Of a stretch of 6,355 bases of DNA, positions 1-5,745 are shown piece after piece; the first letter of the stretch is position 1; the number at the start of each line of letters is the position of its first letter. Source of the DNA: an uncultured Eubacterium sp. (GTDB lineage: Bacteria > Bacillota > Clostridia > Lachnospirales > Lachnospiraceae); assembly GCA_905236735.1 (NCBI GenBank), contig CAJOOU010000141.1:1-6355 (forward strand), read 5' to 3'. The position numbers were made by a program, and so were the translations under genes. The notes under the pieces are model-generated. The model made no database searches, had not been told where the DNA came from, and was given only the letters and a program-made list of their open reading frames with translations.

Positions 1-1105
1 CCCAGCCGATGACAACCAAAAGCATGGCATACACATGTCTTATCACCGCCGGAAGCTTTTTAAGTGCGCTGCCCCATACAAACTTTTCAAGAGTAAGAAG
101 GATGAAATAATATATTCCCCACATAAGGAAATTCCATCCCGCTCCGTGCCATATACCTGTAAGAGCCCATACGACAAGAAGGTTTACAACCTGTCTTTTG
201 ACTCCGCATCTGTTTCCGCCGAGAGGTATGTATACATACTCCTTAAACCAGCTCGAGAGCGTCATATGCCATCTGCGCCAGAACTCTGTAACAGAGGATG
301 ACTCATATGGGTGGTCAAAGTTTTCCGGATAATTAAATCCCAGGATTTTGCCGAGACCTATTGCCATATCGGAATATCCCGAAAAATCAAAGTATATCTG
401 GAAGGTATAGCACAGTGCTCCCAGCCATGCCATGGATGTGCTTAAATTGCCGGCTGATGAGATTTCCTCCCAAAGAGCTCCCATCTGGTTGGCAATGATT
501 ACCTTTTTGCCGAGTCCCACCGTAAACCGCCATATACCTGCGGTAATGTTTTCAAGCCGGATTTTTCTGTTTTCAAGCTCTCTTGATACATCAGTATATC
601 TGACTATCGGCCCTGCTATGAGCTGGGGAAACATACAAACATAGGTGGCAAAATCCAGAATGTTGTGCTGTGCTTTTGCCTTGCCCCTGTAAACATCTAT
701 CGTATATGACATTGTCTGGAAGGTATAAAATGATATACCTATAGGAAGTGCCACATTTAAAAGCGAAAGTCCCGCTCCGCTAAGCGTATTTATGTTTTCA
801 ATCACAAAATCCGTATATTTAAATACTCCAAGGATTGAAAGATTTCCTATTACCGATATTATAAGTACAGCTTTTTTACCTTTGCCGTTTCCTGTTTTGT
901 CAAAGTGCTCTATAGCCCTTCCGTTACAATAATCAAATACTGACGAAAATATCATTATGGCTATATACGCCGGTTCTCCCCATGCATAAAATAAAAGGCT
1001 TGTCAAAAGGAGAACTGCGTTTTTCCCTTTTGCGGGAATCGCAAAATACAATATGAGCACCACCGGAAGAAAGAAGCTCAAAAATACAAGACTGCTGAAA
1101 ACCAT
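1..1105 (-). CDS. MBOAT-family membrane O-acyltransferase, AlgI/PatA type (3' end outside window)
   Basis: Partial gene: 368 codons are visible from the ATG at 1105-1103, and the C-terminus lies beyond position 1. I translated it by hand. The start MVFSSLVFLSFFLP matches the usual N-terminus of AlgI-like proteins, and many hydrophobic segments follow. Diagnostic MBOAT motifs are present: FYTFQTMSYTIDVYRG near residues 126-141, FPQLIAGPIVRY near 159-170, QIYFDFSGYSDMAIGLG near 236-252, EFWRRWHMTLSSWF near 274-287 and TGIWHGAGWNFLMWG near 316-330. H280 and H320 are the two conserved histidines; H320 is the expected catalytic one. Family members pass acetyl or other acyl groups across the membrane to exported polysaccharides or peptidoglycan, usually with a DltD-like or SGNH/AlgX-like partner encoded next door, here probably beyond the left edge. 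Full-length relatives have roughly 450-480 residues, so about 100 are missing. The start overlaps the kinase stop as TAATG, with GGAGG 10 nt upstream, so translational coupling is likely. Family is certain; substrate is unknown. DltB is less likely given the N-terminus. Confidence 0.93.
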   Translation of the reverse strand, partial: MVFSSLVFLSFFLPVVLILYFAIPAKGKNAVLLLTSLLFYAWGEPAYIAIMIFSSVFDYCNGRAIEHFDKTGNGKGKKAVLIISVIGNLSILGVFKYTDFVIENINTLSGAGLSLLNVALPIGISFYTFQTMSYTIDVYRGKAKAQHNILDFATYVCMFPQLIAGPIVRYTDVSRELENRKIRLENITAGIWRFTVGLGKKVIIANQMGALWEEISSAGNLSTSMAWLGALCYTFQIYFDFSGYSDMAIGLGKILGFNYPENFDHPYESSSVTEFWRRWHMTLSSWFKEYVYIPLGGNRCGVKRQVVNLLVVWALTGIWHGAGWNFLMWGIYYFILLTLEKFVWGSALKKLPAVIRHVYAMLLVVIGW

Positions 1106-2415
1106 TATCTTATATCCTCCGCCCTCGGGAATATCAGGTCAATTCTGTAGTTTCCCTCTTCTTCCGATATCAGACACTCTCCTCCTAAAGTATTCATAAG
1201 TCTCTCCATTATCTTTTTACCGAGTCCCGTGCTTTCTTCTTCACCATTTTTTTCTTTTATCGCGTTTGTAAAAGAAAGTATTATTTTTCCGTCTGCCTCA
1301 TGGCTTGCTATCACAACCGGATGGGTTTTATCCGCATATTTTTCAATATTTTTGGTGATATTGCTAAAAAGCCGTCCTATTACCTCATGGTTGAGCTCGA
1401 CATCGCTTTTTATACCGGTAAAATGTTCTTCCACCTCAAACCCGCAGCTTTTAATGTATTCCTCGGTAACTGAAATATGTTCTGCAAAAGCCTCTCCAAA
1501 CTCCTCTCTTTCAAGCATATATACTTTTGAGCTGTTTATAAGAAATAGCTCAAAGGTGTCATTTGAAAAGGTTTTTATAAACTCCGTGTTCTCTTTCGCC
1601 TTTCGGATATAACTCCTTAAGTCTTCTGTGCCCTGTTTTTCCGCTTCTTCCAACGCAAAATCCAGATACATCTGCAGTGAAGTGATAGGCGTCCTTATAT
1701 CGTGCGCCATCTCTGTCACAAGATTATTGCTGGCTTTTTCCATATCCATAATATCCTGGAGTTTTTCCTTAAATGCTATGCGCATATTTTCAATACTTTC
1801 CGAAAGAGTCGCTATCTCATCATTACCCTTATATTCAATGTGATAGTCAAGGTCTCCTCCTTCAAGGATATGCACAGCATCGTTAAGAGCCGCTATCCTT
1901 TTAAGCGGCCTTCTCATGCCCAGATATATCAGCAGGAAAAATATTATTGTACTTGCCGCAACAACCATATATGTCGCAAAATCAAGCACCCTCTCACTAC
2001 TGTAATCATAAAAAGCCACATCACAATCAGTATCGGCAAATCCCAAGGTAAAAACATAATAATCCTCGTAATCAGCCTCCTCATACTGGTATTCCTCAAG
2101 TTCTTCCTGAGTGTAAAACGGGGCATAAATCATTATGCCGTCCCTGTAGACATAGATGAATGTCATCTGAGATGAAACATATTCATCTATAGCTTCGTAA
2201 TCGTCAGAGGAAATATCGTTTTCGACAATATAGTTTTCAAAGTTTTCCGCATTCTTCTGATTTATTTTCAGTTCAAATTCCGGGGAACTGAAATAATTTG
2301 TCATAGCATTTTGCACAATGCCGTTTACAGCGAAAAAGAAAAGTGCTGCCACCATAAAAGATATTGCTATCCATATATTAAGTTGTGCTGTAAGACTTCC
2401 TATTTTCTTAAACAA
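1105..2415 (-). CDS. HAMP-domain sensor histidine kinase
   Basis: 436-residue membrane sensor kinase, partner of the response regulator just upstream. TM1 is about residues 12-34, an extracytoplasmic sensor region about 35-147, TM2 about 148-166, and HAMP about 166-218. The HisKA dimerisation/phosphoacceptor helix contains EMAHDIRTPITSL with H238 as the phosphorylated histidine. The ATP-binding domain has an N-box (SNITKN, N352 and N356) and a G2-like STGLGKKI (G397, G399). The G1 position reads SFTNAI, with asparagine where the canonical motif has aspartate; related Firmicutes kinases show similar degeneracy. The sensor region carries a dense acidic and tyrosine-rich stretch at residues 104-122. 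The start codon is TTG, chosen because AAGAGG lies 8 nt upstream and the next ATG (M21) would cut TM1. It overlaps the regulator gene by 8 nt and the MBOAT gene by 1 nt. The signal is unknown and I assign no gene name. Confidence 0.95.
   Translation of the reverse strand: MFKKIGSLTAQLNIWIAISFMVAALFFFAVNGIVQNAMTNYFSSPEFELKINQKNAENFENYIVENDISSDDYEAIDEYVSSQMTFIYVYRDGIMIYAPFYTQEELEEYQYEEADYEDYYVFTLGFADTDCDVAFYDYSSERVLDFATYMVVAASTIIFFLLIYLGMRRPLKRIAALNDAVHILEGGDLDYHIEYKGNDEIATLSESIENMRIAFKEKLQDIMDMEKASNNLVTEMAHDIRTPITSLQMYLDFALEEAEKQGTEDLRSYIRKAKENTEFIKTFSNDTFELFLINSSKVYMLEREEFGEAFAEHISVTEEYIKSCGFEVEEHFTGIKSDVELNHEVIGRLFSNITKNIEKYADKTHPVVIASHEADGKIILSFTNAIKEKNGEEESTGLGKKIMERLMNTLGGECLISEEEGNYRIDLIFPRAEDIR
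1116..1120 (-). promoter_or_regulatory. Ribosome binding site of the MBOAT gene
   Basis: GGAGG on the minus strand lies 10 nt before the ATG at 1105, inside the last codons of the kinase gene. It supports this start and coupled translation, because ribosomes finishing the kinase at TAATG are placed directly on the new start. Confidence 0.7.
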
Positions 2416-3097
2416 ATTTATAACCTCTTCCCCATTCCGTAACTATGTGCATCGGCTTTTTCGGGTCATCTTCTATTTTTACCCTAAGCCTTCGTATAGT
2501 GACCATGATTACATTGTTTGAATCGTAAAAATAGGGTTCTTCCCATACCGATTCATAGATAACTTTGCCCGAAAGAATTCTACCCTTATTTTTCATAAAA
2601 AGCTTAAGCAATCTGTACTCTGTCTCAGATAGCTCCAGTTTTTCATCGTTCTTCCAGACCTCATTATACTTTTCACTGACCCTTAAATCTCCGGAAATAA
2701 GATAACCGCTTCCTTCCGCGTTCTCATTTCCCTTATACTCATTATAGCGCCTGAGAAGCGCCGATATACGCGCCAAAAGTTCTTCATTGTGAAAAGGTTT
2801 GACCAGATAATCGTCTCCGCCCGCTTCAAGGCCTTCCATCTTATCCATTATCTGTGATTTTGCCGTCAGAAATAAAATGGGGATATTTGAAAACTGCCTT
2901 ATTTTCCTACAGGCTTCAATTCCTCCCATACCCGGCATCATTACATCCATAATAATAATGTCCGGAAGGTGCTGCATCATTTCGACTGCGGTTTCGCCAT
3001 CATCTGCCAGAAGCACCTGATATCCGTTTTTGTCAAGGAGAATGTTTATCGCATCTCTTATATATTTATCATCTTCCACAACAAGTACCCGGCTCAT
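2408..3097 (-). CDS. OmpR/PhoB-family response regulator
   Basis: 229-residue DNA-binding response regulator. The receiver domain (about 1-120) has the acidic pocket E8, D9 and D10, phosphoacceptor D51 in IIIMDVMMPGMGG, the switch threonine T78 (FLTAK) and conserved K100 in YLVKPF. After a short linker (about 121-132), the C-terminal winged helix (about 133-229) shows LSETEYRLLKLFMKNKGRILS, the VTIRRLRVKIEDDP recognition-helix region and the terminal WGRGYKF. Phosphotransfer from the adjacent kinase is expected, followed by binding as a head-to-tail dimer to direct repeats; two such 11-bp repeats lie just upstream at 3135-3156, which suggests autoregulation. The ATG has a strong AAAGGAGGG upstream. 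It is the first gene of a regulator-kinase-MBOAT operon, and the MBOAT gene is a likely regulated output. All phosphorylation residues are intact. Subfamily and exact targets cannot be told from the sequence. Confidence 0.97.
   Translation of the reverse strand: MSRVLVVEDDKYIRDAINILLDKNGYQVLLADDGETAVEMMQHLPDIIIMDVMMPGMGGIEACRKIRQFSNIPILFLTAKSQIMDKMEGLEAGGDDYLVKPFHNEELLARISALLRRYNEYKGNENAEGSGYLISGDLRVSEKYNEVWKNDEKLELSETEYRLLKLFMKNKGRILSGKVIYESVWEEPYFYDSNNVIMVTIRRLRVKIEDDPKKPMHIVTEWGRGYKFV
2424..2429 (-). promoter_or_regulatory. Ribosome binding site deciding the TTG start of the kinase gene
   Basis: AAGAGG on the minus strand lies 8 nt before the TTG at 2415. It is embedded in the codons for the conserved GRGYKF end of the response regulator. 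It is the main sequence support for a TTG start, since no ATG or GTG lies nearby in frame. Confidence 0.65.
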
Positions 3098-3106
3098 AAT
3101 ATACTT

Positions 3107-3115
3107 CCCTCCTTT
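3107..3115 (-). promoter_or_regulatory. Strong ribosome binding site of the response regulator gene
   Basis: AAAGGAGGG on the minus strand, with the GGAGG core ending 10 nt before the ATG at 3097. It is the best match to the anti-Shine-Dalgarno sequence in the window and fixes the start of the operon's first gene. Confidence 0.8.
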
Positions 3116-3119
3116 CTGT

Positions 3120-3149
3120 ATTCTAATATAAAATACAATTCTTACACAA
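3120..3149 (-). promoter_or_regulatory. Possible promoter of the regulator-kinase-MBOAT operon
   Basis: On the minus strand TAGAAT (3125-3120) is a plausible -10 hexamer. A weak -35-like TTGTGT (3149-3144) lies 18 nt upstream, inside the direct repeats. The two 11-bp repeats end 9 nt before the -10, an arrangement like PhoB-class activated promoters, where the operator replaces a good -35. The predicted start site (about 3113) would leave a very short leader that begins at the ribosome binding site, which weakens the call. The operon may instead be read from the promoter at 3297-3305 through the terminator. Confidence 0.35.
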
Positions 3150-3156
3150 TCCTTAC
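3135..3156 (-). promoter_or_regulatory. Tandem 11-bp direct repeats, candidate response-regulator operator
   Basis: Two adjacent 11-bp units read GTAAGGATTGT and GTAAGAATTGT on the minus strand, 10 of 11 bases identical, with no spacer. OmpR/PhoB-family regulators bind as tandem dimers to direct repeats with about one helical turn (10-11 bp) period, and a 22-bp two-unit site is the classic size. The location, about 38 bp upstream of the response regulator start, fits autoregulation. The repeat is seen directly; binding is inferred. Confidence 0.55.
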
Positions 3157-3164
3157 AGGGGAAA

Positions 3165-3200
3165 AATTAAAAGAAAAAAGCCTTCAGTTTCCTGAAGGCT
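3165..3200 (-). terminator. Intrinsic terminator upstream of the two-component operon
   Basis: On the minus strand AGCCTTCAG (3200-3192) and CTGAAGGCT (3187-3179) form a perfect 9-bp stem closed by a GAAA tetraloop, followed at once by TTTTTTCTTTT. No T tract follows the hairpin on the plus strand, so it works only on minus-strand transcription. A separate terminator already follows ftsH, so this one probably ends the short transcript begun near 3290, or attenuates the operon downstream. Confidence 0.85.
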
Positions 3201-3202
3201 GT

Positions 3203-3227
3203 TATAAGGTAATCCGATTACCTTATA
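3203..3227. repeat. 25-bp palindrome (12-bp arms, single central base)
   Basis: TATAAGGTAATC at 3203-3214 and GATTACCTTATA at 3216-3227 are exact reverse complements around one central C. As RNA it forms hairpin 2 of the candidate transcript. As DNA it could equally be a dimeric repressor operator. The symmetry is seen directly; its role is open. Confidence 0.75.
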
Positions 3228-3237
3228 GGAGAAGGTA

Positions 3238-3262
3238 TTTTTACTATGGGGTATAGTAAAAA
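3238..3262. repeat. Inverted repeat with 10-bp arms and 5-nt loop
   Basis: TTTTTACTAT (3238-3247) and ATAGTAAAAA (3253-3262) are perfect reverse complements separated by GGGGT on the plus strand. On the minus-strand transcript the loop reads ACCCC. A further copy of GTTTTTAC lies at 3282-3289, so the middle arm has two possible partners. Confidence 0.75.
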
Positions 3263-3296
3263 CTATATAATGTATTGGGGGGTTTTTACGAATGTA

Positions 3297-3305
3297 ATTA
3301 TAACA
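3297..3305 (-). promoter_or_regulatory. Extended -10 promoter motif for the intergenic transcript
   Basis: Minus-strand TGTTATAAT is an exact extended -10 element (TGn plus consensus TATAAT). No good -35 is seen: TTAACA (3327-3322) sits 19 nt upstream, which is longer than ideal, but extended -10 promoters tolerate weak -35 boxes. Initiation is expected near 3290. It lies between the ftsH terminator and the hairpin series, so it would start a new transcript rather than continue from ftsH. Confidence 0.55.
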
Positions 3306-3337
3306 AAGAGGTGGGAGTAAGTGTTAACAAAGTTTAC

Positions 3338-3383
3338 AAAAAAAACGGCTTTTTTTTGTGCAACATGCACAAAAAGCCGTTTT
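3338..3383 (-). terminator. Intrinsic terminator of the tilS-hpt-ftsH operon
   Basis: It begins 5 nt after the ftsH stop codon. On the minus strand AAAACGGCTTTTTGTGC (3383-3367), loop ATGTT, and a complementary arm starting GCAC (3361-3358) form a stem of about 17 bp with a 3-A bulge, ending in a run of eight T (3345-3338). On the plus strand the stem is followed by only TTTTC, so reverse-direction termination would be weaker. Confidence 0.9.
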
Positions 3384-3388
3384 CATAT

Positions 3389-5209
3389 TTAGTTTTCGAA
3401 AAGTGCTTCAAACTCTTCTCTCGTAATCTTTTCTTTTTCAAGCAAAAGCGCCGCACTTTTTTCAAGTACATCCATATGCTCGTTTATTATGGATTTTGCC
3501 TTCTCATAGCACTCATCTATTATGCGCTTAACCTCGTCATCAATCCGCCCTGCCACATTTTCACCGTAGCTCTTTTTATGTGCAAGATCCCTTCCTATAA
3601 ATACCTCATCATCATCGGAGTCGTAATTGATGAGTCCGAGTTTATCACTCATACCGTATTTAATCACCATAGCTCTTGCAAGCTGTGACGCCTGTTTAAT
3701 GTCCTGGGATGCTCCTGTGGTAATATCGTCCAATATGAGTTCTTCGGCTATACGGCCACCCAGATCAACCATTATCTCCTGAAGCATCTTGCCCTTTGTC
3801 ATAAACATCTCATCTTTTTCCGGCAGCGGCATGGTGTATCCGGCCGCACCCGAACCCGTAGGTATAATAGATACCGTGTACACCGGTCCGACATCCGGAA
3901 GCAGATGGAATAAGATTGCATGTCCCGACTCATGATAAGCCGTGATGCGCTTTTCTTTCTCGGAAATTATCTTACTCTTTTTCTCTTTTCCTATACCTAC
4001 CTTTACAAAGGCGTTATCAACATCTTTCTGCTGGAGATATTCCCTGCTTTCCTTTGCCGCAAGTATCGCTGCCTCGTTAAGCAGGTTTTCAAGGTCGGCT
4101 CCGGTAAATCCGGCTGTCGTCCTCGCAATCTTTTCTATATCTACATCATCTCCGAGCGGTTTGTTTTTGGCATGAACTTTAAGTATATCCTCCCTGCCCT
4201 TTACATCAGGTCTGCCTACCGTTACCCTTCTGTCAAACCTTCCCGGTCTCATAATCGCCGGGTCAAGGATATCTACCCTGTTTGTGGCAGCCATAACGAT
4301 GATTCCTTCGTTTTCGCCGAATCCGTCCATCTCAACCAGCATCTGGTTAAGAGTCTGTTCTCTCTCGTCATGTCCGCCGCCCATACCTGTGCCTCTGCGT
4401 CTGGCAACGGCATCAATCTCATCTATAAATACGATACACGGGGAGTTGCGCTTTGCCTCTTCAAACAAATCCCTTACCCTCGATGCACCTACGCCGACAA
4501 ACATCTCCACAAAGTCCGAGCCCGATATACTAAAGAAAGCCACACCCGCTTCGCCGGCAACAGCCTTTGCAAGAAGGGTTTTTCCTGTACCCGGAGGTCC
4601 TACCAGAAGTACACCCTTAGGTATTCTTGCTCCGAGATTAATATATTTTTCCGGGTCCTTTAAAAAATCCACTATTTCTTCAAGTTCTTCTTTTTCTTCG
4701 GCAAGTCCCGCAACATCTTCGAATTTGGCAAGTTTGTCTTCCTCTGTAGTCATCCTTGCCCTGCTCTTTCCAAAGTTCATCATCCTTGAGCCGCCGCCGG
4801 CATTTGCCGCCGCCTGATTGTTCATTATAATGAAAAATATAAAAACAATGGCAAATATCACAAGGAGCGGAAGCATGCTTTCAAACCAGCTCTCCTGCGG
4901 TACATCCAGATAATAATAATTGGTAAAATCATTATCATCCATTATCTTCTGTGCCTCTGTTACATCAGGTACCGTCACCTCAAACAGAGTATCATCATCC
5001 CCCTCAAGAGTCACCGTCAGTGTTCCCGTAGGCGTCTGCGCATTCTGTGATATGATGACCTTGAGTACATCTTCGTTTTCGAGTTCATCCTCAAACTGAG
5101 TCATTGTCATCTCAGGCACCTGTTTCTGGGATACACTCAAAAAGTAGTACACTCCCAAAACCACCAGTATGACTAAAATATAAATTCCAAACCCTCTGCT
5201 TCTTCTCAT
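3389..5209 (-). CDS. ftsH: ATP-dependent zinc metalloprotease FtsH
   Basis: 606-residue membrane AAA+ protease, complete and of normal family length. TM1 is about residues 8-25, the extracytoplasmic domain about 26-110 and TM2 about 111-129, so the catalytic domains face the cytoplasm. The AAA+ module carries Walker A GPPGTGKT (204-211), the pore-loop FVG (237-239), Walker B IVFIDEID (259-266, D263 and E264) and the second region of homology with arginine fingers R321 and R324 in RPGRFDRRV. The peptidase has zinc motif HESGH (H426, catalytic E427, H430) with D503 as likely third ligand. FtsH hexamers extract and degrade misfolded or regulatory membrane and cytosolic proteins. The ATG has AAGGAG 11 nt upstream, lying in the final codons of hpt, and the gap to hpt is 8 nt, so cotranscription and coupled translation are expected. 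It is the last gene of the operon. Nothing essential is missing. Confidence 0.99.
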   Translation of the reverse strand: MRRSRGFGIYILVILVVLGVYYFLSVSQKQVPEMTMTQFEDELENEDVLKVIISQNAQTPTGTLTVTLEGDDDTLFEVTVPDVTEAQKIMDDNDFTNYYYLDVPQESWFESMLPLLVIFAIVFIFFIIMNNQAAANAGGGSRMMNFGKSRARMTTEEDKLAKFEDVAGLAEEKEELEEIVDFLKDPEKYINLGARIPKGVLLVGPPGTGKTLLAKAVAGEAGVAFFSISGSDFVEMFVGVGASRVRDLFEEAKRNSPCIVFIDEIDAVARRRGTGMGGGHDEREQTLNQMLVEMDGFGENEGIIVMAATNRVDILDPAIMRPGRFDRRVTVGRPDVKGREDILKVHAKNKPLGDDVDIEKIARTTAGFTGADLENLLNEAAILAAKESREYLQQKDVDNAFVKVGIGKEKKSKIISEKEKRITAYHESGHAILFHLLPDVGPVYTVSIIPTGSGAAGYTMPLPEKDEMFMTKGKMLQEIMVDLGGRIAEELILDDITTGASQDIKQASQLARAMVIKYGMSDKLGLINYDSDDDEVFIGRDLAHKKSYGENVAGRIDDEVKRIIDECYEKAKSIINEHMDVLEKSAALLLEKEKITREEFEALFEN

Positions 5210-5217
5210 ATAATCTG

Positions 5218-5745
5218 CTACTCCTTAAGGTTTAATACTCCCACATACGGAAGATTTCTGTATTTCTGGGCATAGTCAAGACCATATCCCACTACAAATT
5301 CATCAGGTATATCAAATCCGTTATAGTCCACTTCCACCTCAACTTCCCTTCTGTCCGGCTTGTTTAAAAGAGTACAAAGCTTAAGGCTCTTTGGCAGCCT
5401 GTCACTTAAAACCTTGAGCAAAAAGTTAAGGGTGCGTCCCGAATCGATAATATCTTCTATTACTATTACATTCTTTCCTTCTATTGATTCATCGAGTTCC
5501 TTTTTTATCTGTATAACTCCTGTGGATTTTGTTCCGGCGCCGTAGCTTGATGCCTGCATAAAATCTATCATAACCGGGATGGTCAGCCTTTTGGCAAGCT
5601 CACATGTAAAAAACAGGCTTCCTTTAAGAATACATATGAGAGTGACTTCCTGTCCCTCATAATCCTTATTAATGGTATCTGCCAGCTCCTGAATCCTTTT
5701 CTCCACATCTTCACGCTTAATAAGAACGCTTATATTCTCACTCAT
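5218..5745 (-). CDS. hpt: Hypoxanthine phosphoribosyltransferase
   Basis: 175-residue cytoplasmic purine-salvage enzyme that converts hypoxanthine (and usually guanine) plus PRPP to IMP or GMP and pyrophosphate. Family marks are the LKGS loop (40-43) for pyrophosphate binding, the flexible-loop SSYG (66-69), the PRPP-binding signature VIVIEDIIDSGRT (93-105, acidic pair E97/D98 and D101), LLNKPDRR (126-133) with the purine-contacting lysine K129, and FVVGYGLDYAQKYRNLP (150-166) near the base-binding pocket. Length is typical of bacterial HPRT. The ATG has GGAGG 6 nt upstream and overlaps the tilS stop by 8 nt (ATGAGTGA). Position between tilS and ftsH is the conserved Firmicutes arrangement, which supports the name and excludes xanthine or adenine phosphoribosyltransferases. 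In Bacillus the gene is called hprT. Confidence 0.98.
   Translation of the reverse strand: MSENISVLIKREDVEKRIQELADTINKDYEGQEVTLICILKGSLFFTCELAKRLTIPVMIDFMQASSYGAGTKSTGVIQIKKELDESIEGKNVIVIEDIIDSGRTLNFLLKVLSDRLPKSLKLCTLLNKPDRREVEVEVDYNGFDIPDEFVVGYGLDYAQKYRNLPYVGVLNLKE
5221..5226 (-). promoter_or_regulatory. Ribosome binding site of ftsH within the hpt 3' end
   Basis: AAGGAG on the minus strand lies 11 nt before the ftsH ATG and coincides with the Lys-Glu codons that end hpt. Its placement inside hpt ties ftsH translation to the upstream cistron. Confidence 0.7.

Larger units (their letters stand above)
3166..3290 (-). ncRNA. Candidate small RNA or attenuated 5' leader (three stacked hairpins)
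   Basis: Predicted transcript of about 125 nt from the extended -10 promoter at 3297-3305 to the T tract of the terminator at 3165-3200. Reading on the minus strand: a 5' segment with six C residues (3282-3277); hairpin 1, TTTTTACTAT (3262-3253) with ATAGTAAAAA (3247-3238) and loop ACCCC; a linker holding CTTCTCCT; hairpin 2, a near-perfect palindrome at 3227-3203 giving an 11-bp stem and CGG loop; then, 2 nt later, the terminator hairpin with a GAAA loop. No convincing open reading frame lies inside. Neighbouring segments can also pair in alternative ways, which would suit a regulatory leader. I do not recognise a known RNA family. It may be a trans-acting sRNA, a cis attenuator of the regulator operon, or simply a second terminator region. 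Confidence 0.5.

Noticed and set aside
35..644. Two plus-strand open frames opposite the MBOAT gene
   Set aside because: The minus strand reads an uninterrupted MBOAT protein with all family motifs through this stretch, so these are shadows.
1702..2175. Plus-strand open frame (157 codons) opposite the kinase gene
   Set aside because: Fully covered by the histidine kinase coding sequence on the other strand and without recognisable features.
3244..3256. Copper-type CsoR box suggested by GGGGTAT within the inverted repeat
   Set aside because: The symmetry centre lies in the GGGG run and the arms are TACTAT/ATAGTA, which does not match the paired CCC/GGG half-sites of CsoR operators.
3266..3271. 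TATAAT on the plus strand
   Set aside because: No -35 at 16-18 nt, no TGn extension, and no plus-strand gene downstream; a transcript would run into the ftsH terminator and then antisense to ftsH.
3321..3391. Possible 23-codon peptide on the plus strand with a GTG start and an upstream AGAGGTGGG
   Set aside because: Most of it is the ftsH terminator hairpin read in reverse and the codons are low-complexity; the start context looks accidental.
3920..4663. Long plus-strand open frame (247 codons) antisense to ftsH
   Set aside because: It lies wholly within the well-conserved ftsH gene, has no recognisable domain, and its composition reflects the complement of ftsH codons.
4284..4817. Plus-strand open frame (177 codons) antisense to ftsH, rich in Ser, Pro and Ala
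   Set aside because: Mirror of the ftsH ATPase-coding strand; no ribosome binding site or family match is visible.
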